Shown: positions 1 through 9,568 of the stretch, one piece after another
Position numbering within the stretch: position 1 is the first letter of the stretch
Layout: each line of letters opens with the position of its first letter
Source: Thalassotalea sp. 1_MG-2023
GTDB taxonomy: Bacteria > Pseudomonadota > Gammaproteobacteria > Enterobacterales > Alteromonadaceae
Length of the DNA: 64,000 bases
NCBI RefSeq assembly: GCF_030546745.1
Contig: NZ_JAUOPD010000008.1
Span: forward strand, 104,367 to 168,366
Direction: 5' to 3'
Program-made: the position numbers and the translations under genes
The notes under the pieces: generated by a model
Databases searched by the model: none
The model's input: only the letters and a program-made list of their open reading frames with translations
Told to the model about the DNA's origin: nothing

Positions 1-443
1 CTCTTGAAGCAACAGCGCCAAGCCAACTGCAACTGAAACGTTATTTACCTACCACACCAATTCGGGTGCTGGTTGATAAAAATGGTAATAATCTTGCTGA
101 TAAAGTCAGCGAAGCGGTATTAGATCAACAGCTCATTCCAGTTAAAAAACAGGTTGCATTGCAATTAATAAAAGCATTGAAAGAGCAAGTTTCTCCACTG
201 GTTGAAAAAGCTGAGGTTCACGCCAAGTCGCATATTGACCCACTTATCACTTCAGCCAAATCACTTATGACAGATAAGCTAACGCAAGAATGGCAAAGAC
301 TGTCAGCGTTAAAAGCTATCAATCCAAGTGTTCGTCAAGAAGAGTTAGACTTTATTAATCTGCAGCAGCAAGAGTTAACGACTTATATTGAAAAAGCACA
401 ATTAAAATTCGAAGCAGTCCGTTTAATCGTGGTGACTCACTAA
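1..443 (+). CDS. rapA: RNA polymerase-associated protein RapA, C-terminal fragment
   Basis: This is the 3' end of a gene that begins before the window. The frame is open from base 3, so the GTG at 66 is an internal codon, not a start. About 146 residues remain. The C-terminus ends in RLIVVTH, which closely resembles the end of E. coli RapA, a SWI2/SNF2-type ATPase that recycles RNA polymerase. The helicase motifs lie outside the window. The next gene, rluA, starts 2 bases after the stop, as in the conserved rapA-rluA arrangement. The identification rests on this C-terminus and on the neighbour. Confidence 0.88.
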   Translation, partial: LEATAPSQLQLKRYLPTTPIRVLVDKNGNNLADKVSEAVLDQQLIPVKKQVALQLIKALKEQVSPLVEKAEVHAKSHIDPLITSAKSLMTDKLTQEWQRLSALKAINPSVRQEELDFINLQQQELTTYIEKAQLKFEAVRLIVVTH

Positions 444-445
444 CA

Positions 446-1111
446 ATGAGCGCAAACCCTGACTTTGTTTATTCACCGCCGTTATCTCCTTACCTTGATA
501 TACTTTATCGAGACAATGATATCGTCGTGGTGAATAAGCCAAGTGGTCTTCTTTCTGTACCAGGCAGACTACCAGAGCATAAAGACTGCCTGCAAACACG
601 TGTTCAACGTGTACTACCAACGGCCACCATTGTACACAGATTAGATATGGCAACTTCTGGTGTCATGCTGATGGCTTTAAATAAACACGCGCATGTAGAA
701 ATTAGCCGACAATTTGAAAAAAGGTTAACGCAAAAATACTACCTTGCGCGTATTTTTGGTCATCCAGAGCAAAAAACAGGAACCATTGATCAGCCATTAA
801 TTTGTGACTGGCCAAATCGACCAAAACAAAAAATAGACCATGATATTGGCAAAAAGGCACTGACCCATTACCAAGTGCTTAGTGCAGACGAGAATACCAG
901 TTTAGTGAAGTTAACGCCGATAACAGGACGCTCTCATCAATTACGTGTACATATGTTGTATCTTGGCCACCCTATACTTGGAGATAGATTATATGCCCAC
1001 CCACAAGCACTAAGTATGAGTAACCGTTTATTATTACATGCACGTGAACTAACATTTAAACACCCAGTTCAGCAACAAATGCTAACCATCGAAGCCGTTT
1101 GCCCTTTTTAA
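446..1111 (+). CDS. rluA: dual-specificity tRNA/23S rRNA pseudouridine synthase RluA
   Basis: This 221-residue protein matches the usual RluA length (about 219). The family signature HRLD is at residues 64-67, with D67 as the catalytic aspartate, followed by the expected ATSGVMLMA stretch. The later GRSHQLRVH motif is also typical. RluA isomerises U746 of 23S rRNA and U32 of several tRNAs. It lacks an S4 domain, which separates it from RluB/C/D-type enzymes. It starts 2 bases after the rapA stop, so the two are probably co-transcribed. Cytoplasmic. Confidence 0.95.
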   Translation: MSANPDFVYSPPLSPYLDILYRDNDIVVVNKPSGLLSVPGRLPEHKDCLQTRVQRVLPTATIVHRLDMATSGVMLMALNKHAHVEISRQFEKRLTQKYYLARIFGHPEQKTGTIDQPLICDWPNRPKQKIDHDIGKKALTHYQVLSADENTSLVKLTPITGRSHQLRVHMLYLGHPILGDRLYAHPQALSMSNRLLLHARELTFKHPVQQQMLTIEAVCPF

Positions 1112-1114
1112 TAC

Positions 1115-1134
1115 TAGGGTCTGTTGACCTCTCG
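1115..1134 (+). repeat. dispersed repeat fragment (TAGGGTCTGTTGA type)
   Basis: The string TAGGGTCTGTTGACCTCTCG follows the rluA stop. Its core AGGGTCTGTTGA recurs at 27643-27656, and a diverged form (GTGTTGATCTTTC) begins at 63930. All three are intergenic. I read them as pieces of a dispersed intergenic element, possibly the end of a transposon-like repeat, but no complete copy is visible here. Confidence 0.4.
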
Positions 1135-1260
1135 TGTTTAGTTCGAACAACTTTTAATTTCGAAAAATCAACCGCCCCTAGGTAAAACGCTTGTTTTTAA
1201 CAACAGTTTTTCGCTAAAGTGTCGATATAGTACCAATTGATATAATTATTAGGAATCGTA

Positions 1261-2247
1261 ATGGGCATACTAACAAAAGCAGTACTTTTGCCTGTTACCA
1301 TCAGCTTTATTCTTGCTAGCTCAGTTATTTCTACTCGTTCGTTCAGCCAAGAAAACCAAGAACAAGAAACACAACAAAGCACGAGCGAATCTACTCCAGA
1401 AAAAGCATCAAAAAATGCTTCAGAAAAAACGACGAGCAACGGTGATGCTGCACCCGTGACTAATGAACAACAATCACCTGAAAGACCCGACATATCACTA
1501 CCTAAAGCATTACCTGAAATTTACGAGTTAGATTTAAAGCATTATTTACCAGAAGGTGAATATGAAAATATTATGGTCGGTGATAATGAACACGTTGCCT
1601 TAGTGACTACCCATGATAGCGAATTACCAAAAGGTATTGCCATTTTGATACCAGACTGGCAACAACCGGCTACGAGCCCTCAAGCTATCAACGAGTTACG
1701 AAAAATATTACCTAAGCAAGGGTGGACAACATTAAGTTTACAACCGCTTGATAAACCTGAAAACTATCCTTCAAACGCGCTTGACGATACAACTAAAACA
1801 GCAGAAAATGCAGAACAATTGGCTCAATATCAACAGCAACTAGCGCCGTTAATCGCCGCAAGTATTGAGAAAGCAAAAAGCTTTCCAGGGATTATTATTT
1901 TAATTGCTCAAGGGCAAAATGCTGCACAAATTTTGTCAATTTTACAGCAGCCTGAATTTGCTAAACCAAATGCTTACATTATGTTAAGTGCTTACATGCC
2001 AACGACACAAGAAACACAGATTGCCGCAGAACACCTGACTGAATTAACCTTGCCTATACTTGATGTTTCTTTGAAAGCTGACCATTTTCAGGTTCCTCGC
2101 AATGTGGCTCTACGTAGCAAGTACGTTAAACAACTTGCAAAGTCGCAATATCGACAAACAACCTTATTTAACTTCACTACCGGCTATTACGATGCAAATG
2201 CGTTAGCAACACAAATTAAAGGTTGGCTGACATCGCTTGGGTGGTAA
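1261..2247 (+). CDS. DUF3530 family exported protein (alpha/beta-hydrolase-like)
   Basis: This 328-residue protein has an N-terminal hydrophobic segment (about residues 5-22, likely signal peptide or anchor). A low-complexity linker rich in Q, E, S, T and K follows to about residue 75. The rest resembles DUF3530: a strand and loop around residues 127-137 (IAILIPDWQQP) and the GWTTLSLQPL segment are typical of that family, which has an alpha/beta-hydrolase-like fold. No clear Ser-His-Asp triad can be assigned; the usual nucleophile elbow reads LIAQGQNA, with Q where Ser would be expected. A good ribosome binding site (AGGA, six bases before the ATG) supports the start. It sits alone between rluA and the convergent djlA. 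Substrate unknown. Confidence 0.7.
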   Translation: MGILTKAVLLPVTISFILASSVISTRSFSQENQEQETQQSTSESTPEKASKNASEKTTSNGDAAPVTNEQQSPERPDISLPKALPEIYELDLKHYLPEGEYENIMVGDNEHVALVTTHDSELPKGIAILIPDWQQPATSPQAINELRKILPKQGWTTLSLQPLDKPENYPSNALDDTTKTAENAEQLAQYQQQLAPLIAASIEKAKSFPGIIILIAQGQNAAQILSILQQPEFAKPNAYIMLSAYMPTTQETQIAAEHLTELTLPILDVSLKADHFQVPRNVALRSKYVKQLAKSQYRQTTLFNFTTGYYDANALATQIKGWLTSLGW

Positions 2248-2275
2248 TTCGCTCAGGCACGTCGTAACCACATGG

Positions 2276-3067
2276 CTAACTTTTCTTTTTGTTGATCAAT
2301 TCATACGCCGCCTGAATGTCTTGTGCCTGCTCTTTTGCAGATTCCATCATTTCAGGGGGTAGACCTTTTGCAACAAGTTTATCTGGGTGATGCTGAGCCA
2401 TGAGTTTACGATACGCTTTTTTTATTTCTTGTGTTGAGGCCGAAGGAGAAACGCCTAGCAATTTATAGGCATGATCAAGTTGTTCTTGAGGTGACTGTCC
2501 TTGTTCTGCACCTTGATGAAACTGTGCTCCTGCCATGATCATTTCAAGCAACTTATCTAAATCACGCGCTGAAAAACCTAATTTTTTTGCTATCACATGC
2601 AAAGCTTCACGCTCGCTTTGCTCTAAACTGCCGTCAGCAAACGCAACTTGAATTTGAATTTCCACAAACATTAACAGCAAGTCTTGTCGGTGACCACAAC
2701 GTTTTTTGAACGTTGTTAATTGTTTTTCTATAGGAAAGCCCGCCAATTTACCTTCACGAAATGCCTCTTGTGCTTGCTTCTTCATTTCAGCATTTAAACC
2801 AAGCTTATTCATATAGGCACTAGCAAAGGCGATCTCATGCTCTGTTACACGCCCCTTGGCTTTAGCGATATACCCCATGACGGTGAACGTGGTATAGAAA
2901 AAAGTTTGTTGTTTACTTTCTTCATCTTGCGCTGCAAATCGATCGAAATCAAAGCCAACACCTTTATCAAAGCGATGACCCAACCACATTCCTAATAACG
3001 CACCGATTATATGTTTACTCAGCATAAAACCGAATAAAAAACCAAGTACCTTGCCCCATATACGCAT
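2276..3067 (-). CDS. djlA: DnaJ-like membrane co-chaperone DjlA
   Basis: The 263-residue protein shows the DjlA architecture: one N-terminal membrane segment (about residues 5-30, glycine-rich), a central TerB-like helical domain (about 55-165), a short linker, and a C-terminal J domain (about 198-260) with the HPD tripeptide at 227-229. DjlA stimulates DnaK ATPase from the inner membrane, J domain facing the cytoplasm, and is linked to envelope stress and capsule signalling in E. coli. Its ATG shares one base with the murU stop (TAATG), so it is the last gene of an amgK-murU-djlA operon. Confidence 0.93.
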   Translation of the reverse strand: MRIWGKVLGFLFGFMLSKHIIGALLGMWLGHRFDKGVGFDFDRFAAQDEESKQQTFFYTTFTVMGYIAKAKGRVTEHEIAFASAYMNKLGLNAEMKKQAQEAFREGKLAGFPIEKQLTTFKKRCGHRQDLLLMFVEIQIQVAFADGSLEQSEREALHVIAKKLGFSARDLDKLLEMIMAGAQFHQGAEQGQSPQEQLDHAYKLLGVSPSASTQEIKKAYRKLMAQHHPDKLVAKGLPPEMMESAKEQAQDIQAAYELINKKKS

Positions 3068-3753
3068 TAATAAAAACCTTCTAATTCTTTGTTAAGTAAA
3101 GCCAGACGTTCCGGAGTTCCTACATCTGTCCAGTTACTGGGTAACACACTGCCCGATACCGTCTGTTGATTAATTGCATCACGCAACAATGGTGCTAGCT
3201 TTGCTGGCTGACCTTTTTGACAGGTCGAAAATAAGCTAGCACGATAAATACCGATGCCACTATAAGTATATCGAGAAGCAGCATCTCCATTATTACTTAC
3301 CTGCTCATCTTCCAAATTAAAGTCTCCTAAAGGGTTATGTTCAGGGTTTTTCACCAGCCATAAGTGTGCCTGTATTTGTTCTGCTAACTTAGGGATATCG
3401 TTAAAATGATAATCAACGTAGATATCACCATTGACCACTAGAAAAGGAGCGTTATTATTGTCAAGAAATGGCAGTGCTTGGCATATACCGCCAGCAGTTT
3501 CGAGTGCTTGCTCTCCTTCATGACTATACACAATGGATACACCCAATTGACGACCATCCTTTAAACATGCCACTATCTTATCGCCTAACCAAGCAGTGTT
3601 GATGACAAATTCACGAAAACCTGCTTGGCGTAGTTTTTCAATATGATGAACAATTAATGGCTTTCCTGCTACTGATAACATTGGCTTAGGCAAGCTATCA
3701 GTTAAAGGTCGCATTCTTTCGCCGCGGCCGGCTGCTAAAATCATAACCTTCAT
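3067..3753 (-). CDS. murU: N-acetylmuramate alpha-1-phosphate uridylyltransferase MurU
   Basis: This 228-residue sugar-nucleotidyltransferase begins with the signature LAAGRGERMRPLTDSLPKPM (residues 6-25), holding the GxGxR phosphate loop and the active-site lysine K23. MurU makes UDP-MurNAc from MurNAc-1-phosphate and UTP in the peptidoglycan recycling shortcut that bypasses de novo synthesis and gives intrinsic fosfomycin tolerance. The assignment over other nucleotidyltransferases rests on the gene next door: the upstream amgK stop overlaps this ATG by four bases (ATGA), the known amgK-murU pair. Cytoplasmic. Confidence 0.9.
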   Translation of the reverse strand: MKVMILAAGRGERMRPLTDSLPKPMLSVAGKPLIVHHIEKLRQAGFREFVINTAWLGDKIVACLKDGRQLGVSIVYSHEGEQALETAGGICQALPFLDNNNAPFLVVNGDIYVDYHFNDIPKLAEQIQAHLWLVKNPEHNPLGDFNLEDEQVSNNGDAASRYTYSGIGIYRASLFSTCQKGQPAKLAPLLRDAINQQTVSGSVLPSNWTDVGTPERLALLNKELEGFY

Positions 3754-4745
3754 TTAACTTCCTTGTGCTCAACAAGCGGTAATACTTTATCAACGACTAA
3801 TTGTTTTAGTGATGCAAGCTCAGGATAATGCTGACAAACGTCCACAATATAGTGCAAGGTCAACGGAATATCCTTCACATAACTTGGTTTATTATCGCGA
3901 TGTTTTAATCGTGCAAATATTCCCGCCGCCTTAACATGACGTTGAATTCCCATTAAATCAAACCATCGATGCCATTGCGCAGTAGATATATTCTCTCCTG
4001 CTAATTGTTTACCATAGTGAACAATAAAATATTTCAATGCTTGTTCTACCACATCATCCGGCCATTTAACGTAGCAATCTCTAAGTAATGACACAACATC
4101 ATAGGTAACAGGGCCAATCACTGCATCTTGAAAATCAATCACCGCGAGTTGCTGTTGATAGCACATTAAGTTTCGACTGTGAAAATCTCGATGCATTACA
4201 ACTTGTGGTTGTGCCAATGCATTATCAACTAAACAGTCAAAACAGGTTGCTAGTGACTGGTGTTCTTCAGGTGATAAGGTGATATCTAAATGCTCTTTTA
4301 ACAACCATTGTGTAAAAATATCGAGTTCCATTCTTACAAAATCAGCATCGTAGCGTGGTAAATTTTGTTGCGGAAGCATCGCAATAACAGGTAAAAGATC
4401 AATCGCACGTTGGTAATATTCAATCACAGTTTCTGGCGATAAAACATCAGCGAGTAAGGTATCCCCTAAATCCATTAAACAAAAAAAGCCATTCTCAGTA
4501 TCGTGGTAAAAAATGTCAGGTTGCAGCACATTCGCTTGCGCTAAACGTTGTGACATCTGAACAAACGCTTTATTGTTGCAATACTGAGCCGGTGAATCCA
4601 CCGCAATAAAAGACTGTTCATTTAACTGGAACCGAAAATATCGTCTAAATCCCGCGTCACCCGTTAAAGGCTGCAACGTAACTTGATTGCTTTTATGTTT
4701 TTCAGCTAACCAAACAGTTAGCTGCTCCTGTCTAACGTCGTGCAA
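3750..4745 (-). CDS. amgK: N-acetylmuramate/N-acetylglucosamine anomeric kinase AmgK
   Basis: This 331-residue protein has the aminoglycoside-phosphotransferase fold. The catalytic loop HRDFHSRN is at residues 185-192 and the metal-binding IDFQDA at 203-208. AmgK phosphorylates MurNAc or GlcNAc at the anomeric hydroxyl, feeding MurU. Translational coupling to murU (ATGA overlap) and its position divergent from lptD match the Pseudomonas-type arrangement. The start at 4745 gives the normal family N-terminus. Confidence 0.9.
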   Translation of the reverse strand: MHDVRQEQLTVWLAEKHKSNQVTLQPLTGDAGFRRYFRFQLNEQSFIAVDSPAQYCNNKAFVQMSQRLAQANVLQPDIFYHDTENGFFCLMDLGDTLLADVLSPETVIEYYQRAIDLLPVIAMLPQQNLPRYDADFVRMELDIFTQWLLKEHLDITLSPEEHQSLATCFDCLVDNALAQPQVVMHRDFHSRNLMCYQQQLAVIDFQDAVIGPVTYDVVSLLRDCYVKWPDDVVEQALKYFIVHYGKQLAGENISTAQWHRWFDLMGIQRHVKAAGIFARLKHRDNKPSYVKDIPLTLHYIVDVCQHYPELASLKQLVVDKVLPLVEHKEVK

Positions 4746-4977
4746 AAATTTCTCCTACTGCTGACTAATACAATTAATATAATGAAAAAAGTAATCAGGA
4801 AAGACGAATTACCGTTTATTTATTGGGCTCACATTATCGCTATATGTACTTATATTTCGTTATACCGCTATAATAATGTTTCATTAGATAAAATTGCTAT
4901 ATTATTAACAACTTTAGGGGTAAAATAATATGAATTTTTGTGATACCTAACAAGCCATTTTACTTATCGGAACATTA

Positions 4978-7254
4978 ATGCATTTTCTCCGGACATTGTT
5001 GGTCATAGCAACGACATATTTTTTTTCTTTAAACGTGTTAGCGCAAACTGCTGATTCCATACAAAATATCAATGCCAGCTGCCCGCTTCCAACTTACCCT
5101 AATATTGTTGATGGTACAGAAACCTTAAACAGCGACACCTATAACATATGGTCAAAATCTACGCATATTAAACGAGAAAAATTTGCCCAGTTTATTGGTG
5201 GAGTAACCCTTTCAGGTCAAGGACAAGCAATTTCAGCTGATGAATTATTTGTTGATAGAACAACTTCTGCTTTGTCGGCCACGGGTAATATACACTTTCA
5301 AAACCCAACTGTTGATATTTTTGCCTCATCTTTAGATGCTAGCAAGTCACAAAACTATACCGAGTTAACACAAAGTTCTTATCAACTGGCAGGTAACCCC
5401 GGTCACGGTAGTGCGGGTAATATTAGAGTCACTGGCGATGGTACGTTAACATTAGTTGATTCTAATTTTACCACTTGTTATGGCGAGGTGCCTGATTGGC
5501 AAATTCAAGCCAGCGAGATCAGTATTTCACTCGATGAAAACCACGGTGAAGCCTACAACGCTCGTTTTAAACTATTCGGCGTGCCTGTTTTTTATGTACC
5601 GTATTTTTCATTTCCTGTTTCGAATGAACGTAAATCGGGTTTTCTCTACCCGAAGTTTTCTTCTTCCCAACGTACTGGCTTTCAATTTGAATCGCCTTTT
5701 TATTGGAATATTGCCCCTAATATGGACGCCACTATCACGCCGAGATACATGTCTAAACGTGGCCTACAACTATTGACTGAATTCCGATATTTAACAGGCC
5801 AACAAAATGGTCAATTAAATATTGAATATCTAAATAAAGATGATGAACTAAATAATGACGACAAACGCTATTTAGCACGTATTCAACATGTAGGTACTAT
5901 TTCTGAAAACATTCGCGCCTATGTTGATTACACGACAATTAGCGACGACAACTACCTTGTGGATATTAAAAGCGAACAATACAATTCAAACGATGCCTAT
6001 TTGTATCAAATAGGCGAAATCGCATATTTCAGCGATAATTGGTTTACCAAACTGCAACTGCAAGATTTTGAAGTATTAGGTGAACACCAAACGAGTTACC
6101 AAACACTGCCGCACATTGAGTTTAGTCATTTTACACCTCTTAACTTTTACCATGCCGAGTTCGATGTGTATTCTGAAATTACCCGATTTACATCAAATAA
6201 CCTGACCTTGCCTGAAGCTGACAGATATCATTTTGAGGCGGGGTTCACGTTACCTATCTCAACACCTGCATGGTTTCTTAATTCTGAATTACGAGTGTTA
6301 CAAACCAACTATCATCAAACCCGAACAGAGGCCTTTGATCGTTTAGAAAAGTCAGTAAGTAGAACCCTGCCTAAAATTCGATTACATGGCGGAATGAATT
6401 TTGACCGAGACATTACCTATTTCGATCAAGCTTTCACTCAAACCTTAGAACCACAACTACAATATTTATATATTCCAGATGAAGATCAATCTGCAATTGG
6501 CGTTTACGATACAACAACATTGCAAGATGACTATGATGGCCTTTTTCGTGATAGACGTTTTAGTGGTTTAGACAGAATTGCACAAGCAAATCAGTATTCG
6601 TGGGGTATCACCAGCCGTTTACTCGATAATGACAATACAGAAAAGTTTAGATTAAGTGTCGGTCGCATTGTCTACTTAAACGATACCCATGTTAGCCATA
6701 ACAACCAGCAAATTGCCTCATCTGGTGAATCAGCACTAGCCAGTGAATTGTACTTAAGTTTGAATAGAAACTGGCAATTTAGTAGTGACATTCAATACAA
6801 TACAAAAGAGAACTCAACCAATCGCAGCCAAAGCTCGTTAGATTATGTTTTTGACAATAATAATACAATTCAATTGAACCATCGCTATAGCAAAAATGTC
6901 TCAGGTAGCAAGCTTGAACAAGTTTCGTTACTGACAAGTGTTGCAATGAATAAAAATTGGCAATTTGTGGGTCGTGTGACACAAGATTTAAAAGATAAAC
7001 GAAGCTTAGAAAGCTATGCAGGGTTACAATATGAAAGCTGTTGCTGGGCAGTTCGCTTTGCTTTTCACCGACATATTAACTCAAATATTGATGAGCAAAA
7101 TCAATTTCAGCAAAACCGCGATGAATTTGATAGTGGATTCATGATACAGTTCATCATAAAAGGATTAGGCGGTAACAGACAACCAATAGACACAACTGAA
7201 ATGTTTAACAATAGTATCTTTGGTTACAAACGCCCTTATTTTCTCAACAATTAA
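4978..7254 (+). CDS. lptD: LPS-assembly outer-membrane protein LptD
   Basis: This 758-residue protein has a signal peptide ending near LAQ (residues 21-23), a periplasmic OstA/LptA-like N-domain and a large C-terminal beta-barrel. Four cysteines match the E. coli disulfide network: C35, C167, and the adjacent pair C688-C689 followed by W. LptD with LptE inserts lipopolysaccharide into the outer leaflet. It heads the lptD-surA-pdxA-rsmA-apaG-apaH run on this strand. GGAAC just before the ATG could serve as the ribosome site. No sigma-E promoter was recognisable by eye. Confidence 0.96.
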   Translation: MHFLRTLLVIATTYFFSLNVLAQTADSIQNINASCPLPTYPNIVDGTETLNSDTYNIWSKSTHIKREKFAQFIGGVTLSGQGQAISADELFVDRTTSALSATGNIHFQNPTVDIFASSLDASKSQNYTELTQSSYQLAGNPGHGSAGNIRVTGDGTLTLVDSNFTTCYGEVPDWQIQASEISISLDENHGEAYNARFKLFGVPVFYVPYFSFPVSNERKSGFLYPKFSSSQRTGFQFESPFYWNIAPNMDATITPRYMSKRGLQLLTEFRYLTGQQNGQLNIEYLNKDDELNNDDKRYLARIQHVGTISENIRAYVDYTTISDDNYLVDIKSEQYNSNDAYLYQIGEIAYFSDNWFTKLQLQDFEVLGEHQTSYQTLPHIEFSHFTPLNFYHAEFDVYSEITRFTSNNLTLPEADRYHFEAGFTLPISTPAWFLNSELRVLQTNYHQTRTEAFDRLEKSVSRTLPKIRLHGGMNFDRDITYFDQAFTQTLEPQLQYLYIPDEDQSAIGVYDTTTLQDDYDGLFRDRRFSGLDRIAQANQYSWGITSRLLDNDNTEKFRLSVGRIVYLNDTHVSHNNQQIASSGESALASELYLSLNRNWQFSSDIQYNTKENSTNRSQSSLDYVFDNNNTIQLNHRYSKNVSGSKLEQVSLLTSVAMNKNWQFVGRVTQDLKDKRSLESYAGLQYESCCWAVRFAFHRHINSNIDEQNQFQQNRDEFDSGFMIQFIIKGLGGNRQPIDTTEMFNNSIFGYKRPYFLNN

Positions 7255-7271
7255 ACGAAGAAATATAATTA

Positions 7272-8552
7272 ATGAAAACCATATTTAAATCTTTTGTATT
7301 GGCTTGTGCCTTTATTGGCAGCTATGCATCAGCTCAAGAAGTAAAACTAGATAGCGTCGCCGTAATTGTTAATGACGGTGTGGTATTAGAATCAGAAATT
7401 CAAGATTTTCTAAGTAAAATTAAACAACAAGCGGCAAAGAAAAATCAAACATTGCCAAGTGATAAAGCATTACGTGTGCAAGTTACTGAAAAGCTAATTG
7501 ACGACAACCTCGTGGCACAGTTAGGCGAGCGTATGGGCATACAAATAAGTGATGCTCAACTTGATGAAACCATACTGTCAATTGCTCAAGATAATAATTT
7601 GACCCTAGAGCAATTTCGTCAATCCATCATCAGTGAAGGCTTAGATTATGAAAAATATCGTGAAAATGCTCGCCAAGAACTTATTAGTGGTGAAGTAACA
7701 CGAAATTCTGTGCGCCGCCGCATTTATATTTCACCACAAGAAGTAACCAACTTACTTGCTGTGATGAAAGAGCAAACGAACAATGACGTTGAGTATCGCT
7801 TAGGCCACATTTTAATTGAATTTCCACCTGAGCCTTCTCAAGATGACATAAACGCCGCAAAGACCCGCGCAGAAAAAGTGCTAAAACTACTAAATGACGG
7901 TTCAGATTTTACCCGCATTGCAATTGCGTCTTCAGGCGGTTCAAATGCCTTAGAAGGTGGTGATTTAGGCTGGCGTAGTATCAATGAATTACCCACCCTG
8001 TTTTCAGAGCTTGTTGACGGTAAAGATAAAGACACCATATTAGGCCCAATTAGAACAGGATTAGGCTTTAGTATTGTAAAAATTCAAGATATTCGTGGTC
8101 GCCAAGTCATGGAAGTTGAAGAAGTCAACTCAAGACACATTTTGATTGAACCCACTATTATTTTAAGTGAAGCTAAGGCCAAGGAAACATTAGAAAATCT
8201 TCGTGAACAAATTGTTTCAGGCGAAGCAGACTTTGCAGAACTTGCAAAAGAATATTCTGATGGACCAACCTCAGTAAAAGGTGGAGAGTTAGGCTGGACA
8301 GATCCAAAATCATTCGACCCTGCATTTTCGAATACCTTAGCAAAGCTAAAAGTGAATGAAGTCTCTCAACCCTTTCGTACTTCATTTGGTTGGCATATTG
8401 CGGAGTTAACCGGAAGAAGAACGCTAGATGCAACCCAACAAATGAATGAAAACCGCGTTTATCAAGTGCTATACAAACGTAAATACTCAATGGAAAGTGC
8501 TCGTTGGTTAAAAGAAATGCGCGACGAGGCTTATATCGAGATACTGGAGTAA
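7272..8552 (+). CDS. surA: periplasmic chaperone / peptidyl-prolyl isomerase SurA
   Basis: The 426-residue protein has a signal peptide (cleavage after SYASA, about residue 21), the SurA N-terminal chaperone region, and two parvulin-type rotamase repeats (roughly 172-272 and 283-382). Both repeats contain the typical GGDLGW / GGELGW strings. SurA escorts outer-membrane barrels, LptD among them, to the Bam complex. It begins 17 bases after lptD and is surely in the same operon. Confidence 0.96.
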   Translation: MKTIFKSFVLACAFIGSYASAQEVKLDSVAVIVNDGVVLESEIQDFLSKIKQQAAKKNQTLPSDKALRVQVTEKLIDDNLVAQLGERMGIQISDAQLDETILSIAQDNNLTLEQFRQSIISEGLDYEKYRENARQELISGEVTRNSVRRRIYISPQEVTNLLAVMKEQTNNDVEYRLGHILIEFPPEPSQDDINAAKTRAEKVLKLLNDGSDFTRIAIASSGGSNALEGGDLGWRSINELPTLFSELVDGKDKDTILGPIRTGLGFSIVKIQDIRGRQVMEVEEVNSRHILIEPTIILSEAKAKETLENLREQIVSGEADFAELAKEYSDGPTSVKGGELGWTDPKSFDPAFSNTLAKLKVNEVSQPFRTSFGWHIAELTGRRTLDATQQMNENRVYQVLYKRKYSMESARWLKEMRDEAYIEILE

Positions 8553-8560
8553 TTTAAACC

Positions 8561-9553
8561 ATGGTAAATCGTATCGCGGTAACGCCAGGAGAACCTGCTG
8601 GCATCGGTCCAGATTTGATGATCCACATTGCCCAACAAGATTGGCCAGTGCAGATCGTCGTTGTTGCTTCGCAAACACTCATGGAAGCACGCGCAAAAGA
8701 ACTCAATATTGATATTGAGTTCTTAGCATACAACGAAGACCAACCTGCAATCACGCATCAAGCCGGAACGATGACTATTTTACCTGTTGAACTGGAAGCC
8801 CCTTGCATTACCGGACAACTAAACCCTGCTAATGGCCACTATGTCGTTGAAACATTGCGCATTGCTTGTGAAAAAAACATCAGTGGCGATTTTGACGCCG
8901 TAGTCACGGGCCCTGTTCATAAAGGGCTAATCAACAAAGCTGGCATTGCTTTTAGCGGCCATACTGAATATTTTGCGCACCAAGCCAATTGTTCTGATGT
9001 CGTCATGATGTTAGCAACAGAAGGACTACGTGTTGCACTAGTAACAACACATATTCCGCTTGCTTATGTCTCAAAAGCCATCACTCATGAACGTTTGCAG
9101 AAGGTTACCCAAATTCTTCATCACGATTTAATTGAAAAGTTTGGAATAGAATCTCCGAGAATTTATGTTTGTGGTATTAATCCCCATGCAGGTGAAGATG
9201 GTCATTTAGGTCGAGAAGAAATTGATATCATGAACCCCGCTCTTGATGAACTTCGCGAGCAAGGCATGAACCTAATAGGGCCACTACCTGCTGATACAAT
9301 TTTTCATGAAAAATATTTGCAAGATGCCGACGCCATTTTAACCATGTTTCATGATCAAGGTTTGCCAGTATTAAAATATAAAGGCTTTGGTAATTCAGTC
9401 AACATTACACTAGGCTTACCTTTTATAAGAACTTCTGTAGATCATGGTACAGCCGTTGAATTAGCAGGTACAAATCAGGCAGACCCAGGTAGTTTTCGCC
9501 AAGCAATTTCGACAGCCATTGAGCTTGCTAATAACCATAATTCAAGAAAATAG
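8561..9553 (+). CDS. pdxA: 4-hydroxythreonine-4-phosphate dehydrogenase PdxA
   Basis: This 330-residue enzyme matches PdxA throughout: [13 protein letters not shown] near the N-terminus, the metal-binding SGHTEYFA region and the [14 protein letters not shown] motif near the C-terminus. It oxidises 4-phosphohydroxy-L-threonine with NAD in pyridoxal phosphate synthesis. Start is the ATG eight bases after the surA stop. Cytoplasmic, homodimeric in the family. Confidence 0.96.
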   Translation: MVNRIAVTPGEPAGIGPDLMIHIAQQDWPVQIVVVASQTLMEARAKELNIDIEFLAYNEDQPAITHQAGTMTILPVELEAPCITGQLNPANGHYVVETLRIACEKNISGDFDAVVTGPVHKGLINKAGIAFSGHTEYFAHQANCSDVVMMLATEGLRVALVTTHIPLAYVSKAITHERLQKVTQILHHDLIEKFGIESPRIYVCGINPHAGEDGHLGREEIDIMNPALDELREQGMNLIGPLPADTIFHEKYLQDADAILTMFHDQGLPVLKYKGFGNSVNITLGLPFIRTSVDHGTAVELAGTNQADPGSFRQAISTAIELANNHNSRK

Positions 9554-9568
9554 GTATGTTTTACATCA

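Noticed and set aside
4740..4928. A 62-codon open frame between amgK and lptD
   Set aside because: GTG start without a ribosome site, overlaps the amgK start, very AT-rich and no family resemblance. An internal ATG at 4782 also lacks a ribosome site. Probably a chance frame in the divergent promoter region.
4969..4975. GGAACAT before lptD as a sigma-E -35 element
   Set aside because: It lies immediately before the ATG, so it cannot be a -35 for this gene; it is more likely the ribosome site.
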